A stretch of 64,000 bases of DNA from Pseudomonas knackmussii B13 (GCF_000689415.1 NZ_HG322950.1:1302001-1366000), one strand, 5' to 3'. Shown: positions 17,232 through 25,035, numbered from the stretch's first letter. Translations and numbers: made by a program. The notes: a model not told the origin generated them from the letters alone.

Positions 17232-17807
17232 ATGAAGGGCGAAACACAATTGGCTGAGTCATCTGAATCTGCTTCCAGACTTAAATTGGGATGGTTGGTC
17301 GCTTGGGGGCTTCCGATGGCAGCCCTAATGATCACGGTCGTATCGACTTCATGGACGCTCTTTTCGTCCCTGGAAGATGCTAATCGCCAAGCAACGAGGC
17401 TTCTTCAAGGCTCCGAAAGCAAAGATTCGTTGAAAGTGGACGTCACGTTGCTGAAGGAGGACGTTGATCAGCTTAAGAGGGCGGTTTTCCAGTCTGCGCC
17501 GCTTCCAAGCGATCAGCAGTTGGCGCTGAAGATTGACGATTTGAAACAGCAAATGAACTCGCTGGATCAGCGCCTTGGAAAGCTTGAGACTGCCATCATG
17601 GCGAGCCCAGCGAAGGCTCTTGAGATACCCCTATTGCAGCGGGATTTAGATAGTGTGAAGGCGAGCCAACTGACCCACCAGGCTGCGATGGCCGCTAGCG
17701 TTGACAGAATATATGACCAGAACAAATGGCTGCTTGGCGGCATGGCCGTAAGCATCATTGTCCTTGCCATAACGTCCCTCGCGCGGGGGCGTGAGGCTTC
17801 AAATTAG
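17232..17807 (+). CDS. Two-TM coiled-coil membrane protein of unknown function
   Basis: A 191-residue protein with a membrane segment near residues 22-42 (LVAWGLPMAALMITVVSTSW), a long alpha-helical, coiled-coil-like middle (about 55-150) rich in Leu, Lys, Asp and Gln, and a second membrane segment near 165-182. It is convergent with the integrase and the two stop codons overlap by two bases. Its codon use is less GC-rich than the host genes on its left. The position next to int suggests a phage accessory gene, perhaps acting at the membrane of the lysogen, but no family is recognised. Confidence 0.75.
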   Translation: MKGETQLAESSESASRLKLGWLVAWGLPMAALMITVVSTSWTLFSSLEDANRQATRLLQGSESKDSLKVDVTLLKEDVDQLKRAVFQSAPLPSDQQLALKIDDLKQQMNSLDQRLGKLETAIMASPAKALEIPLLQRDLDSVKASQLTHQAAMAASVDRIYDQNKWLLGGMAVSIIVLAITSLARGREASN

Positions 17808-18793
17808 GACTGCTTCGGAATGGCTCGTCGGGAAAGTGCAGGCCCAGTTGCAATATCTATCTCCCGAAGTCGGATGTAGCGGTCGGTCATTCGCGGGTCG
17901 CTGTGACCTGCCAGCAACTGCGGATTGTTCCCCTGGTTTTTGGTGTCGGTGATTGCCTTGGCGCGAAGGTCATGCAGGGTGGCGTCTTTAACCCCGGCAC
18001 GCTCACACGCTTTCTTGAACTGCTGCTTGACCGTCTCGTAAATCACCGGCTTGCAGGTGGTCCGGGTGGTGAACAGGGTGAGGCCCCGTGCTGAGCGGGG
18101 CAGGGCTTTGGTTCGTGTGATCACATCGTCGATGTCAGGCGTCATGGCGACAATCAGGCGCTTGCCTGTTTTCTGCTGCTTGAAAGCTATGCCCTCGTCA
18201 CTGATGTCGGACAGCTTGATGCCGAGCACATCGTTGATGCGTTGGCCGGTCAGGTAGGCCATCTGGTAGATCACGCGCATGTTTTCGGTCGATACCGCGC
18301 AGATCGCTAGGAACTCGTCATCGGTGATATAGCGCTCGCGCTTCTTCTCGACGTGCCGTCGGATGCCGATGCATGGGTTGGCGTCGACCCGCTGCCATTC
18401 CACCGCATAGCTGAACACGGTGCGCAGGAAGCTGAGCATTCGATTGGCCATGTTCGGCGTGCCGGCTAGCTCGGCCTTGATGGCTGCAACGTGGCGCGGC
18501 AAGACCTGGTCAGGATTGAACTGCGCCAGGATTTTCTTCAGTCGCTCGGCCAATGTGGTGTACTGCGTCACCGTGTTGGATGCGAGGTTCGGGCTGATGT
18601 GCCGCAGGACTTCGTCGATCAAGTCGGGCATGGCGCCTCCGGACCTCGGCGCAACTTTCTTGGCGTATTCCTTCAGTGCTGCCTCCAGCGTGCTGCCAAG
18701 GCGCTCCCACTTGCCCTGATGGACGTAGTAGAAGGCGCCGTGCTTCTGGTAGACCTTTGCAGGCAGGTGTCGATCTTTCTTTCTGGGTCGCAT
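17804..18793 (-). CDS. Phage tyrosine-recombinase integrase
   Basis: Site-specific recombinase that inserts and excises the prophage. The 329-residue protein has an N-terminal arm and SAM-like core-binding region (about 1-160) and a catalytic domain with Arg in LTGQRINDVLG, HDLRAK (His-x2-Arg), GHSDPRMTDRY ending in the nucleophile Tyr. The start at MRPRKKDRH is chosen because its ATG overlaps the excisionase stop (ATGA); a codon four residues earlier is also possible. It points at mutS, placing attP near its 3' end. Confidence 0.93.
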   Translation of the reverse strand: MRPRKKDRHLPAKVYQKHGAFYYVHQGKWERLGSTLEAALKEYAKKVAPRSGGAMPDLIDEVLRHISPNLASNTVTQYTTLAERLKKILAQFNPDQVLPRHVAAIKAELAGTPNMANRMLSFLRTVFSYAVEWQRVDANPCIGIRRHVEKKRERYITDDEFLAICAVSTENMRVIYQMAYLTGQRINDVLGIKLSDISDEGIAFKQQKTGKRLIVAMTPDIDDVITRTKALPRSARGLTLFTTRTTCKPVIYETVKQQFKKACERAGVKDATLHDLRAKAITDTKNQGNNPQLLAGHSDPRMTDRYIRLREIDIATGPALSRRAIPKQS

Positions 18794-18996
18794 CAGGATG
18801 CCCACTGTAGCTGTGGTGCCTGTTCAGTCGCGACGGTACCGCCCAGGCGCTCGAGAACTTTTTCTCGCAGCACCTTAGGTTTCCCGTCCCCTCCAATCAT
18901 ATGTGGGATCTTTTCGGCCCTCAGCCATCGCGCCTGCGCGGATGGCTTCTGCTTGCCTGAAAGCGTCTGCAGTTCGGCCTCTGACAGAAACACCAT
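18793..18996 (-). CDS. DUF4224-type small DNA-binding protein, probable excisionase
   Basis: A 67-residue protein beginning MVFLSEAELQTLSGKQKPSA and containing ARWLRAEKIPH, the pattern of the DUF4224 family that usually sits directly before phage integrases and is thought to act as excisionase. Its stop overlaps the int start, so the two are translated together. The frame stays open further upstream but homologues begin at about this methionine. Function is inferred from family and place. Confidence 0.75.
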   Translation of the reverse strand: MVFLSEAELQTLSGKQKPSAQARWLRAEKIPHMIGGDGKPKVLREKVLERLGGTVATEQAPQLQWAS

Positions 18997-19070
18997 CGTT
19001 TCCCAGGTCTGTGGGGAGTTGGCCCCAGGCCGCGCTGCGGTGCGGTTCGGGTTCTGCTTGGTCTGACGGC

Positions 19071-19193
19071 TCACAGATGACACCCCCACTCCCAGTACAT
19101 GAACGCCGGAATCACCGGCACGATGATGCAAAAGCCGATCACGGCGAAGACCAGCGCAATAGCGCTGCCGGCGTAGAGCAGGGCGTTACGCAT
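19071..19193 (-). CDS. Small single-TM phage protein
   Basis: A 40-residue frame, MRNALLYAGSAIALVFAVIG at its N-terminus, forms one long hydrophobic segment and ends in WEWGCHL. Its start lies 8 bases inside the end of the upstream gene, in the same leftward operon. The size and composition recall small phage inner-membrane peptides. No family recognised. Confidence 0.5.
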   Translation of the reverse strand: MRNALLYAGSAIALVFAVIGFCIIVPVIPAFMYWEWGCHL

Positions 19194-19506
19194 GGCTATC
19201 TCCTTCGATATTGGCCGGCGGGTGCGCGCAGCGGTTCAGTAGATCGATGATTTCGGTGACTGGCACCGGCATGCCGTTTCTCAGGATTGCTGCGCCATCG
19301 TCGCAGATGCCCTCGGAATAGAGCGGCCCGCCCGCCTCGGATTTAGGAAGCCGCAGCTGTAGCCCCTTGATCGCCTTGGCCAGCGCGCTACGCGCTCCGG
19401 TAACGCATTTGCGGCACTCGGTGATGCGGATGGTGCATTCGGCGCTCATCAGCCAGCCGTCCACGATGTTCAGTGCGGTCGCCAGTTCTTGGGTATTGAT
19501 GCTCAT
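19186..19506 (-). CDS. Hypothetical phage protein (Cys-containing, early operon)
   Basis: A 106-residue protein, MSINTQELATALNIVDGWLM at its start, with cysteines at CTI, CRKC and CDD that could bind metal but are not arranged as a classic finger. It belongs to the leftward early operon; its ATG overlaps a TGA of the frame upstream, the ATGA coupling seen throughout this operon. No known domain recognised. Confidence 0.65.
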   Translation of the reverse strand: MSINTQELATALNIVDGWLMSAECTIRITECRKCVTGARSALAKAIKGLQLRLPKSEAGGPLYSEGICDDGAAILRNGMPVPVTEIIDLLNRCAHPPANIEGDSHA

Positions 19507-20552
19507 GCTGCCACCCCCTGGACCCTGACGACGGCCATCGGCATGCTGCGAGCACTATTGATGGCAAGGGGATGGCCATGCTTCCAAACGAATTCACGAT
19601 CAAGTTGCGCCCGCGCAGCCTGTTGATTGGTGCGTTGCTGTCGCCGTTTGCTGTTGTGCTGGCGATTTGGGTTTTCAGTTGGCCCTGGAGTAGCAGCAAT
19701 GCGTCCGGTTGGGTCCAGGCGGTTGGTAGCCTCATCGGCTTGGGCATTGCCCTGTGGCTTCCCTGGCGGGAGGGGCGCAGGCGCGAGTCCGATGATTTCA
19801 GGAAGAACTTGGGTCTTACTCGACGGCTGTACTACACGGCTCATGAGATCAACGGTCGGTTGGAGTTCATGTTTCCCAGCGGCATCTTCAAGGGCTTCGA
19901 TGCTCGTAGCGACATTGAGTCGATGAGCAGGGTGCTGGTTAGGCTGAACACCACGTTTGATGATGATCATGATCCGCGTCGAGTGGCCCTTACACACCAA
20001 TTGCGGCAGAACCTGCCCGCCGTCATCGCTAATCTGGACAAGTTTTCCAGTAAGCAGGGAGATGGAGAGGAGGCGCTGCGGCAGCTTTGGGGGTACTACA
20101 AGCGGAATGTCGAGTTGTGCTGGAAGGAGATCGTCAAGCTTGAGCAAGGGTTGCCTGCAAATGAGCGAACGAAAAACATTCACGACCCCGGCTAGCTGAG
20201 CTTCACTGACCTGCTTATACCCCTCGACAAGCTGCGCGTGCGGCGCAGTGGGGGAGCGAAGCGATGCAGCATCTTTTGCGCCTCGGCGCACGCGTGTCGT
20301 GGGGTATGCGACCCCTGCGTGGACTTGGGGCTTGGGTAGGAATATGCCTGCTGCTGCGCAGCAGAGGCTTTCTATAGCGCCACCCTCGGGCATCGAGGGG
20401 CGGCCTGCGAGGCTCAGTGTCAGCAGGCAGCGACGTGCCAGGCCGCCGCCGCGCTTTCGCGCAGCCGGGGCTTTGGTGCTCAGGGTGGCGGGTGCCAGGG
20501 CGCAGCCCTGATCTTGTGCCGCTACGCGGCGAGCCGGGATGCGAGGGGTCAT
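19503..20552 (-). other. Long leftward open frame, doubtful as a gene
   Basis: This frame is open for 349 codons and joins both neighbours by ATGA overlaps (with the HD gene at 20549 and the 106-residue gene at 19506), as expected for an operon member. Against it: from 19572 to 20195 it lies antisense to a convincing rightward gene, and its composition there looks like a reverse-strand shadow. Its first 110 codons (20552 down to about 20220) fill an otherwise empty 353-base gap and are rich in Arg, Ala and Pro. Perhaps an operon gene was interrupted by the rightward gene. Confidence 0.25.
19572..20195 (+). CDS. Membrane-anchored hypothetical protein (possible moron)
   Basis: A 207-residue protein with two hydrophobic segments near residues 17-37 and 45-65, followed by a charged, helical cytoplasmic part of about 140 residues. 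It is transcribed against the surrounding leftward early operon, and its codons are less GC-rich than its neighbours, both features of an independently acquired moron gene. A start six bases later (MLPNEF) is also possible. I do not recognise a family; a membrane-located exclusion or conversion role is only a guess. Confidence 0.65.
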   Translation: MAMLPNEFTIKLRPRSLLIGALLSPFAVVLAIWVFSWPWSSSNASGWVQAVGSLIGLGIALWLPWREGRRRESDDFRKNLGLTRRLYYTAHEINGRLEFMFPSGIFKGFDARSDIESMSRVLVRLNTTFDDDHDPRRVALTHQLRQNLPAVIANLDKFSSKQGDGEEALRQLWGYYKRNVELCWKEIVKLEQGLPANERTKNIHDPG

Positions 20553-21091
20553 GCAGCGGCCCTCCGGTGGGTGGTGGCCAGCAGATCCTGCAGGCGCGTG
20601 AAGTAGTGCTGCGACGATTCCTCGGCGCTCCATGGGCGAATGCGCGCCTGCATCGGCTGGGTTCCGGCGAGGCAGACCCAGGCGTCGCCGTGGGCTGGCA
20701 TCACGTCTCGGCGCTCGGTTGCCAGGGCGATCAGGTCGGCGTCGTGCACGCTGGGCGGCAGCTCGGTGTCGAGGTCGAATCGGGCGCAGATGGCGTGCCA
20801 GATCCGCAGCTCGATCTGGCGGTACTCCGGCAGAACCTGCTTGAGCGGGCTGACCAAGTCGCCGACGTACGCCTCGGTCGCGTCATGCAGCAGGGCGGCG
20901 AGCTGGTGCTCGACGGGCACCAGGTCCGCGACGATGTAGCAGTGCTGGGCGACGCTGTAGTGGGTCAGGGTGTGGCCGTTGAAGCGGCACTGCCGGCCCA
21001 GGCTGTGGGCGATGTCGGCTGGCTCGATCATGTGGGCGGCCGGTTCGAGCAGGTCGAAGCGGCGGCCGGTACGGGTGAGAATCCAGCTCAT
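20549..21091 (-). CDS. HD-domain phosphohydrolase (5'-nucleotidase-like)
   Basis: A 180-residue protein starting MSWILTRTGRRFDLLEP. It has the HD arrangement: His in HYSVAQHC, the metal-binding HD pair in ALLHDATEAYVGD, and a later Asp in HDADLIALATER. Phage proteins of this type resemble YfbR-like deoxynucleotidases and may adjust nucleotide pools during replication. It overlaps the upstream gene by four bases (ATGA). Substrate not determinable. Confidence 0.85.
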   Translation of the reverse strand: MSWILTRTGRRFDLLEPAAHMIEPADIAHSLGRQCRFNGHTLTHYSVAQHCYIVADLVPVEHQLAALLHDATEAYVGDLVSPLKQVLPEYRQIELRIWHAICARFDLDTELPPSVHDADLIALATERRDVMPAHGDAWVCLAGTQPMQARIRPWSAEESSQHYFTRLQDLLATTHRRAAA

Positions 21092-21762
21092 GCCGAGGCC
21101 TCCAAGGTTGCCTGGTGGTTCTGCTCGATATCGGCGGCCTGCTGCATGCCGAGGCGGATGATGTCGCGCACGTGGGCATGTCCTGCGGGGCGGGTGCAGA
21201 CCATGAAGCGCAGCTCGGCGCACTCGTGGTCGGCATGGACCGTCGCTTCCAGGTCCAGCCATTCGATCAGCAGGGTGTCAGGGTGATCCTGAGGTTCAGT
21301 ACCGGCACGCTCGGCCAGAGCGGCGGCGTATTCGGCCTGAACTCGTGCGGCGCCTGCGTGGTCGTTGGCGCGCAAGCCTGCCCAGGTGTCGGCCGCCAGG
21401 TTCAACTTCGAGGCGATGGCCTGCAGGACGGCGCGGTCCTCCGGCGTCAGCGTGGTAGCGGCGGCCAGGCGGTGTTGCAGGCCGCGCAAGACCTCGGCGT
21501 GGTCGTCGGCTTCGATCTCGATGTTGGTGCGCAGGGCCTTCAGCTCGCGGTTACGGCAGTCGAGCAGGCGCTGGGCCTCGTCGCGCTGGGCGATCTTCGT
21601 CGCGATCAGCGGGCGCCAGTAGTTGGTGGCAGTGGTGCGACCTTCGCTGTATCCGGTTTCTTTGCCGGCTCGGTGGCCGGACCAGTAGGCGATGCCGGCA
21701 ACGATGGCGATAAACGCCAGGATGATCGCCGTGGCGATGATCTGCGTGGTGGTGAATTCCAT
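21088..21762 (-). CDS. Membrane-anchored coiled-coil phage protein
   Basis: A 224-residue protein with one N-terminal membrane segment (IIATAIILAFIAIVAGIAYW, residues about 7-26), a GxxxG-type glycine stretch, and a helical body predicted to form coiled coils. The start MEFTTTQ follows a GAGGAG site; another methionine 15 bases upstream lacks one. It is translationally coupled to the HD-domain gene. No conserved family recognised. Confidence 0.7.
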   Translation of the reverse strand: MEFTTTQIIATAIILAFIAIVAGIAYWSGHRAGKETGYSEGRTTATNYWRPLIATKIAQRDEAQRLLDCRNRELKALRTNIEIEADDHAEVLRGLQHRLAAATTLTPEDRAVLQAIASKLNLAADTWAGLRANDHAGAARVQAEYAAALAERAGTEPQDHPDTLLIEWLDLEATVHADHECAELRFMVCTRPAGHAHVRDIIRLGMQQAADIEQNHQATLEASA

Positions 21763-21828
21763 AGTGGTTCTCCTCATGGTTCCGCTGGCTGGTGGTGGCA
21801 GCTGCTGCGGTTGTCAGGTGGTTGTCCG

Positions 21829-22146
21829 TTACTCGTCTTGCTTATTCAGGCGTCGCTCCAGATCCGCGTCGGCCTGGCTTGAGCACTGCTCGATGTGCGC
21901 GGCCAGCTGGTGGATCTCGACGAAGCGTTGGGCCTTGGTGCTGCCGTCCAGGGTGGTGACTGGGATGGGCAGTCGTTCGGTGCCGATGACGCGCTCGAAG
22001 CGCTCGCTGTTGAGGTTGCGGAAATAGCGTGCGCGGAGGTCTTCCAGGGGGATCAGGACCGTGCCGAAGGTGCGGAACAGTAGTTCCACAGTCGCCTGTC
22101 GGGCTTGGACTGGCAGGCGCAGCTGTTGTTGGTCGGGTTGGCTCAT
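21829..22146 (-). CDS. PrtN-family (pyocin activator-like) regulator
   Basis: A 105-residue protein whose middle reads LLFRTFGTVLIPLEDLRARY, then FRNLNSERFERVIGTERLPIP and VEIHQLAAHIE. This follows the pattern of P. aeruginosa PrtN, the activator of pyocin genes (FGKAVIPLE, YFAHL, LPLVR, LQDLADYID-like segments). It sits in the phage early operon and overlaps the upstream gene by ATGA. Homologues occur in many Pseudomonas phages, where the job is not well known; control of phage or bacteriocin genes is inferred. Confidence 0.75.
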   Translation of the reverse strand: MSQPDQQQLRLPVQARQATVELLFRTFGTVLIPLEDLRARYFRNLNSERFERVIGTERLPIPVTTLDGSTKAQRFVEIHQLAAHIEQCSSQADADLERRLNKQDE

Positions 22147-22595
22147 GCAGGCTCCTTACGTCGATGGCGGGGAAGGTGTCGGAGCGGGCTACGGTTGGCC
22201 TCTCGTGGTTGCTTCAGCTTCACAGGGGGAGTGAGGCCATGCGCAGCAATGGCTTCGCGCAGCTGGGCCAGCACGCCGGCCGCGGTGTGGCCGAAGCCGG
22301 TGAAACGGGTGTCGCCAGCCTCAATGGAGGCGAACAGCTCCACGCCGTTCAGGTCGGGGCCGATGCGCAGGTTGGTGCGGTAGGTGAAGCTCTCGCCGAG
22401 CTGGCCGGCGAGGAGAGCTGCGGCGCTGGCCAGCTGCATCTGCTCCAGCTGCAGGTCCGTCAGGCCTTCCGGCTTCAGGCCGGCGGCGACGCTGGCAAGG
22501 GTCAGGTGACTCTTGATCACCTCGGCGGTGCGCTGGTCTTCGGGCATGCGCAGCAGCGAGATCAGGGTCTCGTCGAGTAGCTTGATGTCTTTCAT
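22143..22595 (-). CDS. Hypothetical phage early protein
   Basis: A 150-residue protein starting MKDIKLLDETLISLLRMPED, helical in its first half, with an Ala/Leu-rich central part and a basic C-terminus (KLKQPREANRSPLRHLPRHR). It overlaps the PrtN-like gene by ATGA. No recognised domain. The basic tail suggests nucleic-acid contact, which is only inference. Confidence 0.65.
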   Translation of the reverse strand: MKDIKLLDETLISLLRMPEDQRTAEVIKSHLTLASVAAGLKPEGLTDLQLEQMQLASAAALLAGQLGESFTYRTNLRIGPDLNGVELFASIEAGDTRFTGFGHTAAGVLAQLREAIAAHGLTPPVKLKQPREANRSPLRHLPRHRRKEPA

Positions 22596-22598
22596 AGG

Positions 22599-22802
22599 TC
22601 AGCCTGCTTTGTTGCGTTGTGGGTGGTCCCAGGCGATCACCAGCTGGGTGCGGATCAGGTCCTGCCACTCTTCCGGGCATTCCGCGAGGGCGGCGCGGCG
22701 CTCCTCCAGCGTCTTGAGCTGGAGGATGGCGGCGACGTATTCCCTCGGTCGGCGTGGAAAGAGCGCCACGCCATCGATCACCAGAAAGGGCTTATGCGAC
22801 AT
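22599..22802 (-). CDS. Small hypothetical phage protein
   Basis: A 67-residue protein starting MSHKPFLVIDGVALFPRRP, with a helical middle (LQLKTLEERRAAL) and EEWQDLIRTQ. It starts 10 bases inside the end of the KilAC-type gene and ends 3 bases before the next one, so it is an operon member. Small early proteins of this form are frequent in Pseudomonas phages; no function is known to me. Confidence 0.65.
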   Translation of the reverse strand: MSHKPFLVIDGVALFPRRPREYVAAILQLKTLEERRAALAECPEEWQDLIRTQLVIAWDHPQRNKAG

Positions 22803-23085
22803 CGCGGCGATCCGGCGTTGGTGGTGGCAGGTCGCGCTGGATGCCCAGCTTCTCCTCCAGCCAGCGCAGCCCCGCCTGGCGTACACGTGTGCTGCGGCTG
22901 TACTGCATGCCGAGCTTGTCGTGCATCCAGCTGCCCTCGTGGATGCTCAGGTAAAGGCGGTCGCGCACTGGGTGAGCGGGCAGGTTCTGGTCGTTCAGCA
23001 GCCCCTTCTCGCGCATGAGCGCGATCAGCTTCGGGCGGGTCGTCTTCAGCTGCTTGGCGGTTTCCTGCAGGGTTAGGTCCTTCAT
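22792..23085 (-). CDS. KilAC/antirepressor-type DNA-binding protein
   Basis: A 97-residue protein that reads like the C-terminal KilAC domain of phage antirepressors: TLQETAKQLKTTRPKLIALM, EKGLLNDQNLPAHP, and a C-terminal GLRWLEEKLG. The usual N-terminal antirepressor half is absent, so it is a stand-alone form. It may modulate the CI-controlled switch. It follows an AACGATGAAGG start with an upstream GTGAGGTGAACG site and is in the leftward operon. Confidence 0.75.
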   Translation of the reverse strand: MKDLTLQETAKQLKTTRPKLIALMREKGLLNDQNLPAHPVRDRLYLSIHEGSWMHDKLGMQYSRSTRVRQAGLRWLEEKLGIQRDLPPPTPDRRDVA

Positions 23086-23093
23086 CGTTCACC

Positions 23094-23684
23094 TCACGCC
23101 GCCTTCGGGGTGGCGAGTGCCACTAGGTGCTCGATGGACTGCAGCAGGCGCTTGGTCACCTCCTGATGGTCGCCGCGTGCGGTCCAGCAAGCCGTGCGCG
23201 GTTTGCGCTCGCCGATGCTGGTGATCACGGTTATTCCCTCGCAGGTGTAGGTGCGATGCACGGCGACGTGGATCGGGTGTTCCAGGCCTACGTCGAGTTG
23301 GAGGTGCCCGCCCTTTCGAGTCAGCAGGGCGACGGCTGTCTGCTGGGCGGTGTCCAGGGCCGACTCGGGCTCGGACTGGACGAGCTGCAGGCGCGGCGGT
23401 TCCGGCTCGGCCGAGTCAACGCGGCCGTTGGCGATGGCCTCCACGAAGTCGGCGAGGGTGCGCGAGTTGCCGGCGGCGCCGGTAGTCAGCGTGATGCTGT
23501 GCTTCTCGCCGCCCATGATGATGGTCACCGCAGTTTCGGCTACTGCGCGCTCCACCTTCATCTTCAGCTGGATCTGGTGGCGGCTGTAGGCCGAACGGCA
23601 GGTGTGGTTGAAGGCGCCGCTGAAGTTCAGCTGCTCGGTCATGAGTGCGAGCGATTGGTCGGAGAGGGTGAATACCTGGCTCAT
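23094..23684 (-). CDS. Hypothetical phage early protein
   Basis: A 196-residue protein beginning MSQVFTLSDQSLALMTEQLN. The first half contains beta-strand-like repeats (AVTIIMGGEKHSITLTTG), the middle an acidic linker, and the C-terminus a helical segment. Its ATG overlaps the stop of a 54-residue gene upstream. I recognise no domain. The position, second in the leftward operon, suggests immediate early expression after CI is lost. Confidence 0.65.
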   Translation of the reverse strand: MSQVFTLSDQSLALMTEQLNFSGAFNHTCRSAYSRHQIQLKMKVERAVAETAVTIIMGGEKHSITLTTGAAGNSRTLADFVEAIANGRVDSAEPEPPRLQLVQSEPESALDTAQQTAVALLTRKGGHLQLDVGLEHPIHVAVHRTYTCEGITVITSIGERKPRTACWTARGDHQEVTKRLLQSIEHLVALATPKAA

Positions 23685-23845
23685 GCCGCGTCGCCTCCGA
23701 AGGGGGTGGAGGGGGCGGCCTTGGTGCTGTTCAGGCGTGGCTTGCCGGGGATGTAGCGGACGCCCATGGCTTGGGCGGCGCGACGGAGTTCAAAGACTCG
23801 GGTAGGAGTGCACGACGGGAGTGCGTGCAGCGTGCTGGTATGCAT
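23681..23845 (-). CDS. Small first gene of the leftward early operon
   Basis: A 54-residue frame starting MHTSTLHALPSCTPTRVFEL and containing LRRAAQAMGVRYIPGKPRL. It has a good ribosome site (GAGGC, 6 bases before the ATG), and its stop overlaps the next ATG (ATGA), so it is very likely translated. It lies directly downstream of the left operator region. Function unknown. Confidence 0.6.
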   Translation of the reverse strand: MHTSTLHALPSCTPTRVFELRRAAQAMGVRYIPGKPRLNSTKAAPSTPFGGDAA

Positions 23846-23877
23846 GATTGCCTCGGCTCTGTGGTGGAGAGACGAGG

Positions 23878-23924
23878 CAAAACTACAAGTTGTCCTGTAG
23901 GGTGGTCAACAGTTTTGTTTGTAG
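23878..23924. promoter_or_regulatory. Left operator region (probable CI/Cro sites)
   Basis: It contains CAAAACTACAA (23878-23888) and AACAGTTTTGTTTGTAG (23908-23924). Both strings recur exactly on the other side of the cI gene (24658-24668 and 24711-24727). Shared sites on each side of a repressor gene, one before the leftward operon and one before cro, fit paired operators of a lambda-like switch. Confidence 0.7.
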
Positions 23925-23938
23925 TCTGATTGTGAGGG

Positions 23939-24652
23939 TTACAACTTCTGAACTCGCCACATGGCTTTTCCGCAGATGTGCCATTCCTCTGACATGCGGA
24001 TGTAGCGTGGGTCCCAGCCCGGGTTTATAGCCTCCAAGTACCACTCGCCGTCTTCGCACTGGAGGCGCTTGAAGGTGACCCTATTCGAGCCGGTCAGCTT
24101 TGCGGCAACGAAGTCCCCGGTCTGCGCCTCAATGGATGGGTCGATCACGACTCGGTCGCCGCTTTCGAAGCTAACCGGGCCGTTCGGGTTCTTCATGCTG
24201 ATGCCTTCCACGATAAGCACGAACGCACCGGGCCCGACAGGACCTGGTGAATCGATCCATTCTTCTGCATCACCTGGCTGGAAAAGGTCGATAGCTTCGA
24301 CCCATGAGCCTGCTGCGATTGAGCCAACCACTGGCAACTTTCTCCCTGCCGGACCTACTACTGTGGCCTTTTCGCCGTAGGCGATCACCGTGTCCTTGAC
24401 CATGTTTGGTCCGGGGTATGACGGGTCGACCGCCTGGGGCGGTATTCCGAGCACGCGTGCTATCGGGGCCAGGTACTTGGAGTGCTTGGTCTTTCCCTTT
24501 TCTATCGCGGCATACGACTGCTGAGTGAAAACCTCGCCGCCCAAGAGCTCGCGCACTCCTTTGGCTACCTCAGATTGAGACAGCTTCAGTTCTTCGCGTC
24601 TTTTGCGGAATAGGGCGGCGATGACGGCTTGGCGTTCAGTTGGCGTATTCAT
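23939..24652 (-). CDS. CI-type repressor with S24/LexA-like self-cleavage domain
   Basis: Maintains lysogeny by blocking the early promoters. The 237 residues contain an N-terminal XRE-type helix-turn-helix (LKLSQSEVAKGV ... SYAAIEKGK) and a C-terminal peptidase S24 domain with the Ala-Gly cleavage pair in VGSIAAGSW near 110, the nucleophile Ser in VEGISMKNP and the general-base Lys in FVAAKLTG. It should therefore be inactivated by RecA filaments during SOS. The start MNTPTERQ is used; upstream codons read through operator DNA. Confidence 0.92.
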   Translation of the reverse strand: MNTPTERQAVIAALFRKRREELKLSQSEVAKGVRELLGGEVFTQQSYAAIEKGKTKHSKYLAPIARVLGIPPQAVDPSYPGPNMVKDTVIAYGEKATVVGPAGRKLPVVGSIAAGSWVEAIDLFQPGDAEEWIDSPGPVGPGAFVLIVEGISMKNPNGPVSFESGDRVVIDPSIEAQTGDFVAAKLTGSNRVTFKRLQCEDGEWYLEAINPGWDPRYIRMSEEWHICGKAMWRVQKL

Positions 24653-24656
24653 GCTG

Positions 24657-24727
24657 ACAAAACTACAAACGCCTTTGTTGCTGTTCAAACAAAAATGCCT
24701 GTTGCCTGTTAACAGTTTTGTTTGTAG
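24657..24727. promoter_or_regulatory. Right operator region between cI and cro
   Basis: Between the divergent starts of cI and the Cro-like gene lie CAAAACTACAA (24658-24668) and AACAGTTTTGTTTGTAG (24711-24727), exact copies of the motifs in the left operator region. Intervening AT-rich sequence would hold the divergent promoters. Confidence 0.7.
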
Positions 24728-24759
24728 ATTGAGTGGCAGCTCCATTCGAGGAAACCTCC

Positions 24760-25035
24760 ATGTCAACTCGTGAACAGATGAAAGAAACCTTCGAGCGGGC
24801 TATCAGCGAGGCCGGCGGTCAGTCTGAGCTGTCGCGAAAGCTCGCAGTCTTTGGGGTCCAGCTTTCCCAGCAGATGATTTCCCATCACCTCCGCAGCAGC
24901 GGGCTTTGCCCGGCCGAGGTGGTGCTGAAAGTTGAGGCGCTGACCGGGGTGAGCAGGCATGACCTCCGCCCGGACGTATTCGGCCCAAAGGTCGATGACT
25001 CGGCAGCGTTGCTCGCTCAAAAGCTGGCGGCTTGA
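24760..25035 (+). CDS. Cro-like helix-turn-helix regulator (YdaS type)
   Basis: A 91-residue protein starting MSTREQMKETFERAISEAGG, with the helix-turn-helix QSELSRKLAVFGVQLSQQMI and a helical dimerisation part. Small proteins of this pattern encoded divergently from a phage repressor act as Cro. The start follows GAGGAAACCTCC. It opens the rightward early operon; the next 295 bases up to the CII-like gene hold no supported gene. Confidence 0.8.
   Translation: MSTREQMKETFERAISEAGGQSELSRKLAVFGVQLSQQMISHHLRSSGLCPAEVVLKVEALTGVSRHDLRPDVFGPKVDDSAALLAQKLAA

Noticed and set aside
20196..20548. Rightward frame in the gap left of the HD-domain gene (20248-20511)
   Set aside because: Arg/Pro/Ala-rich, no ribosome site, and lies against the operon direction; the stretch is kept only as part of a doubtful leftward frame.
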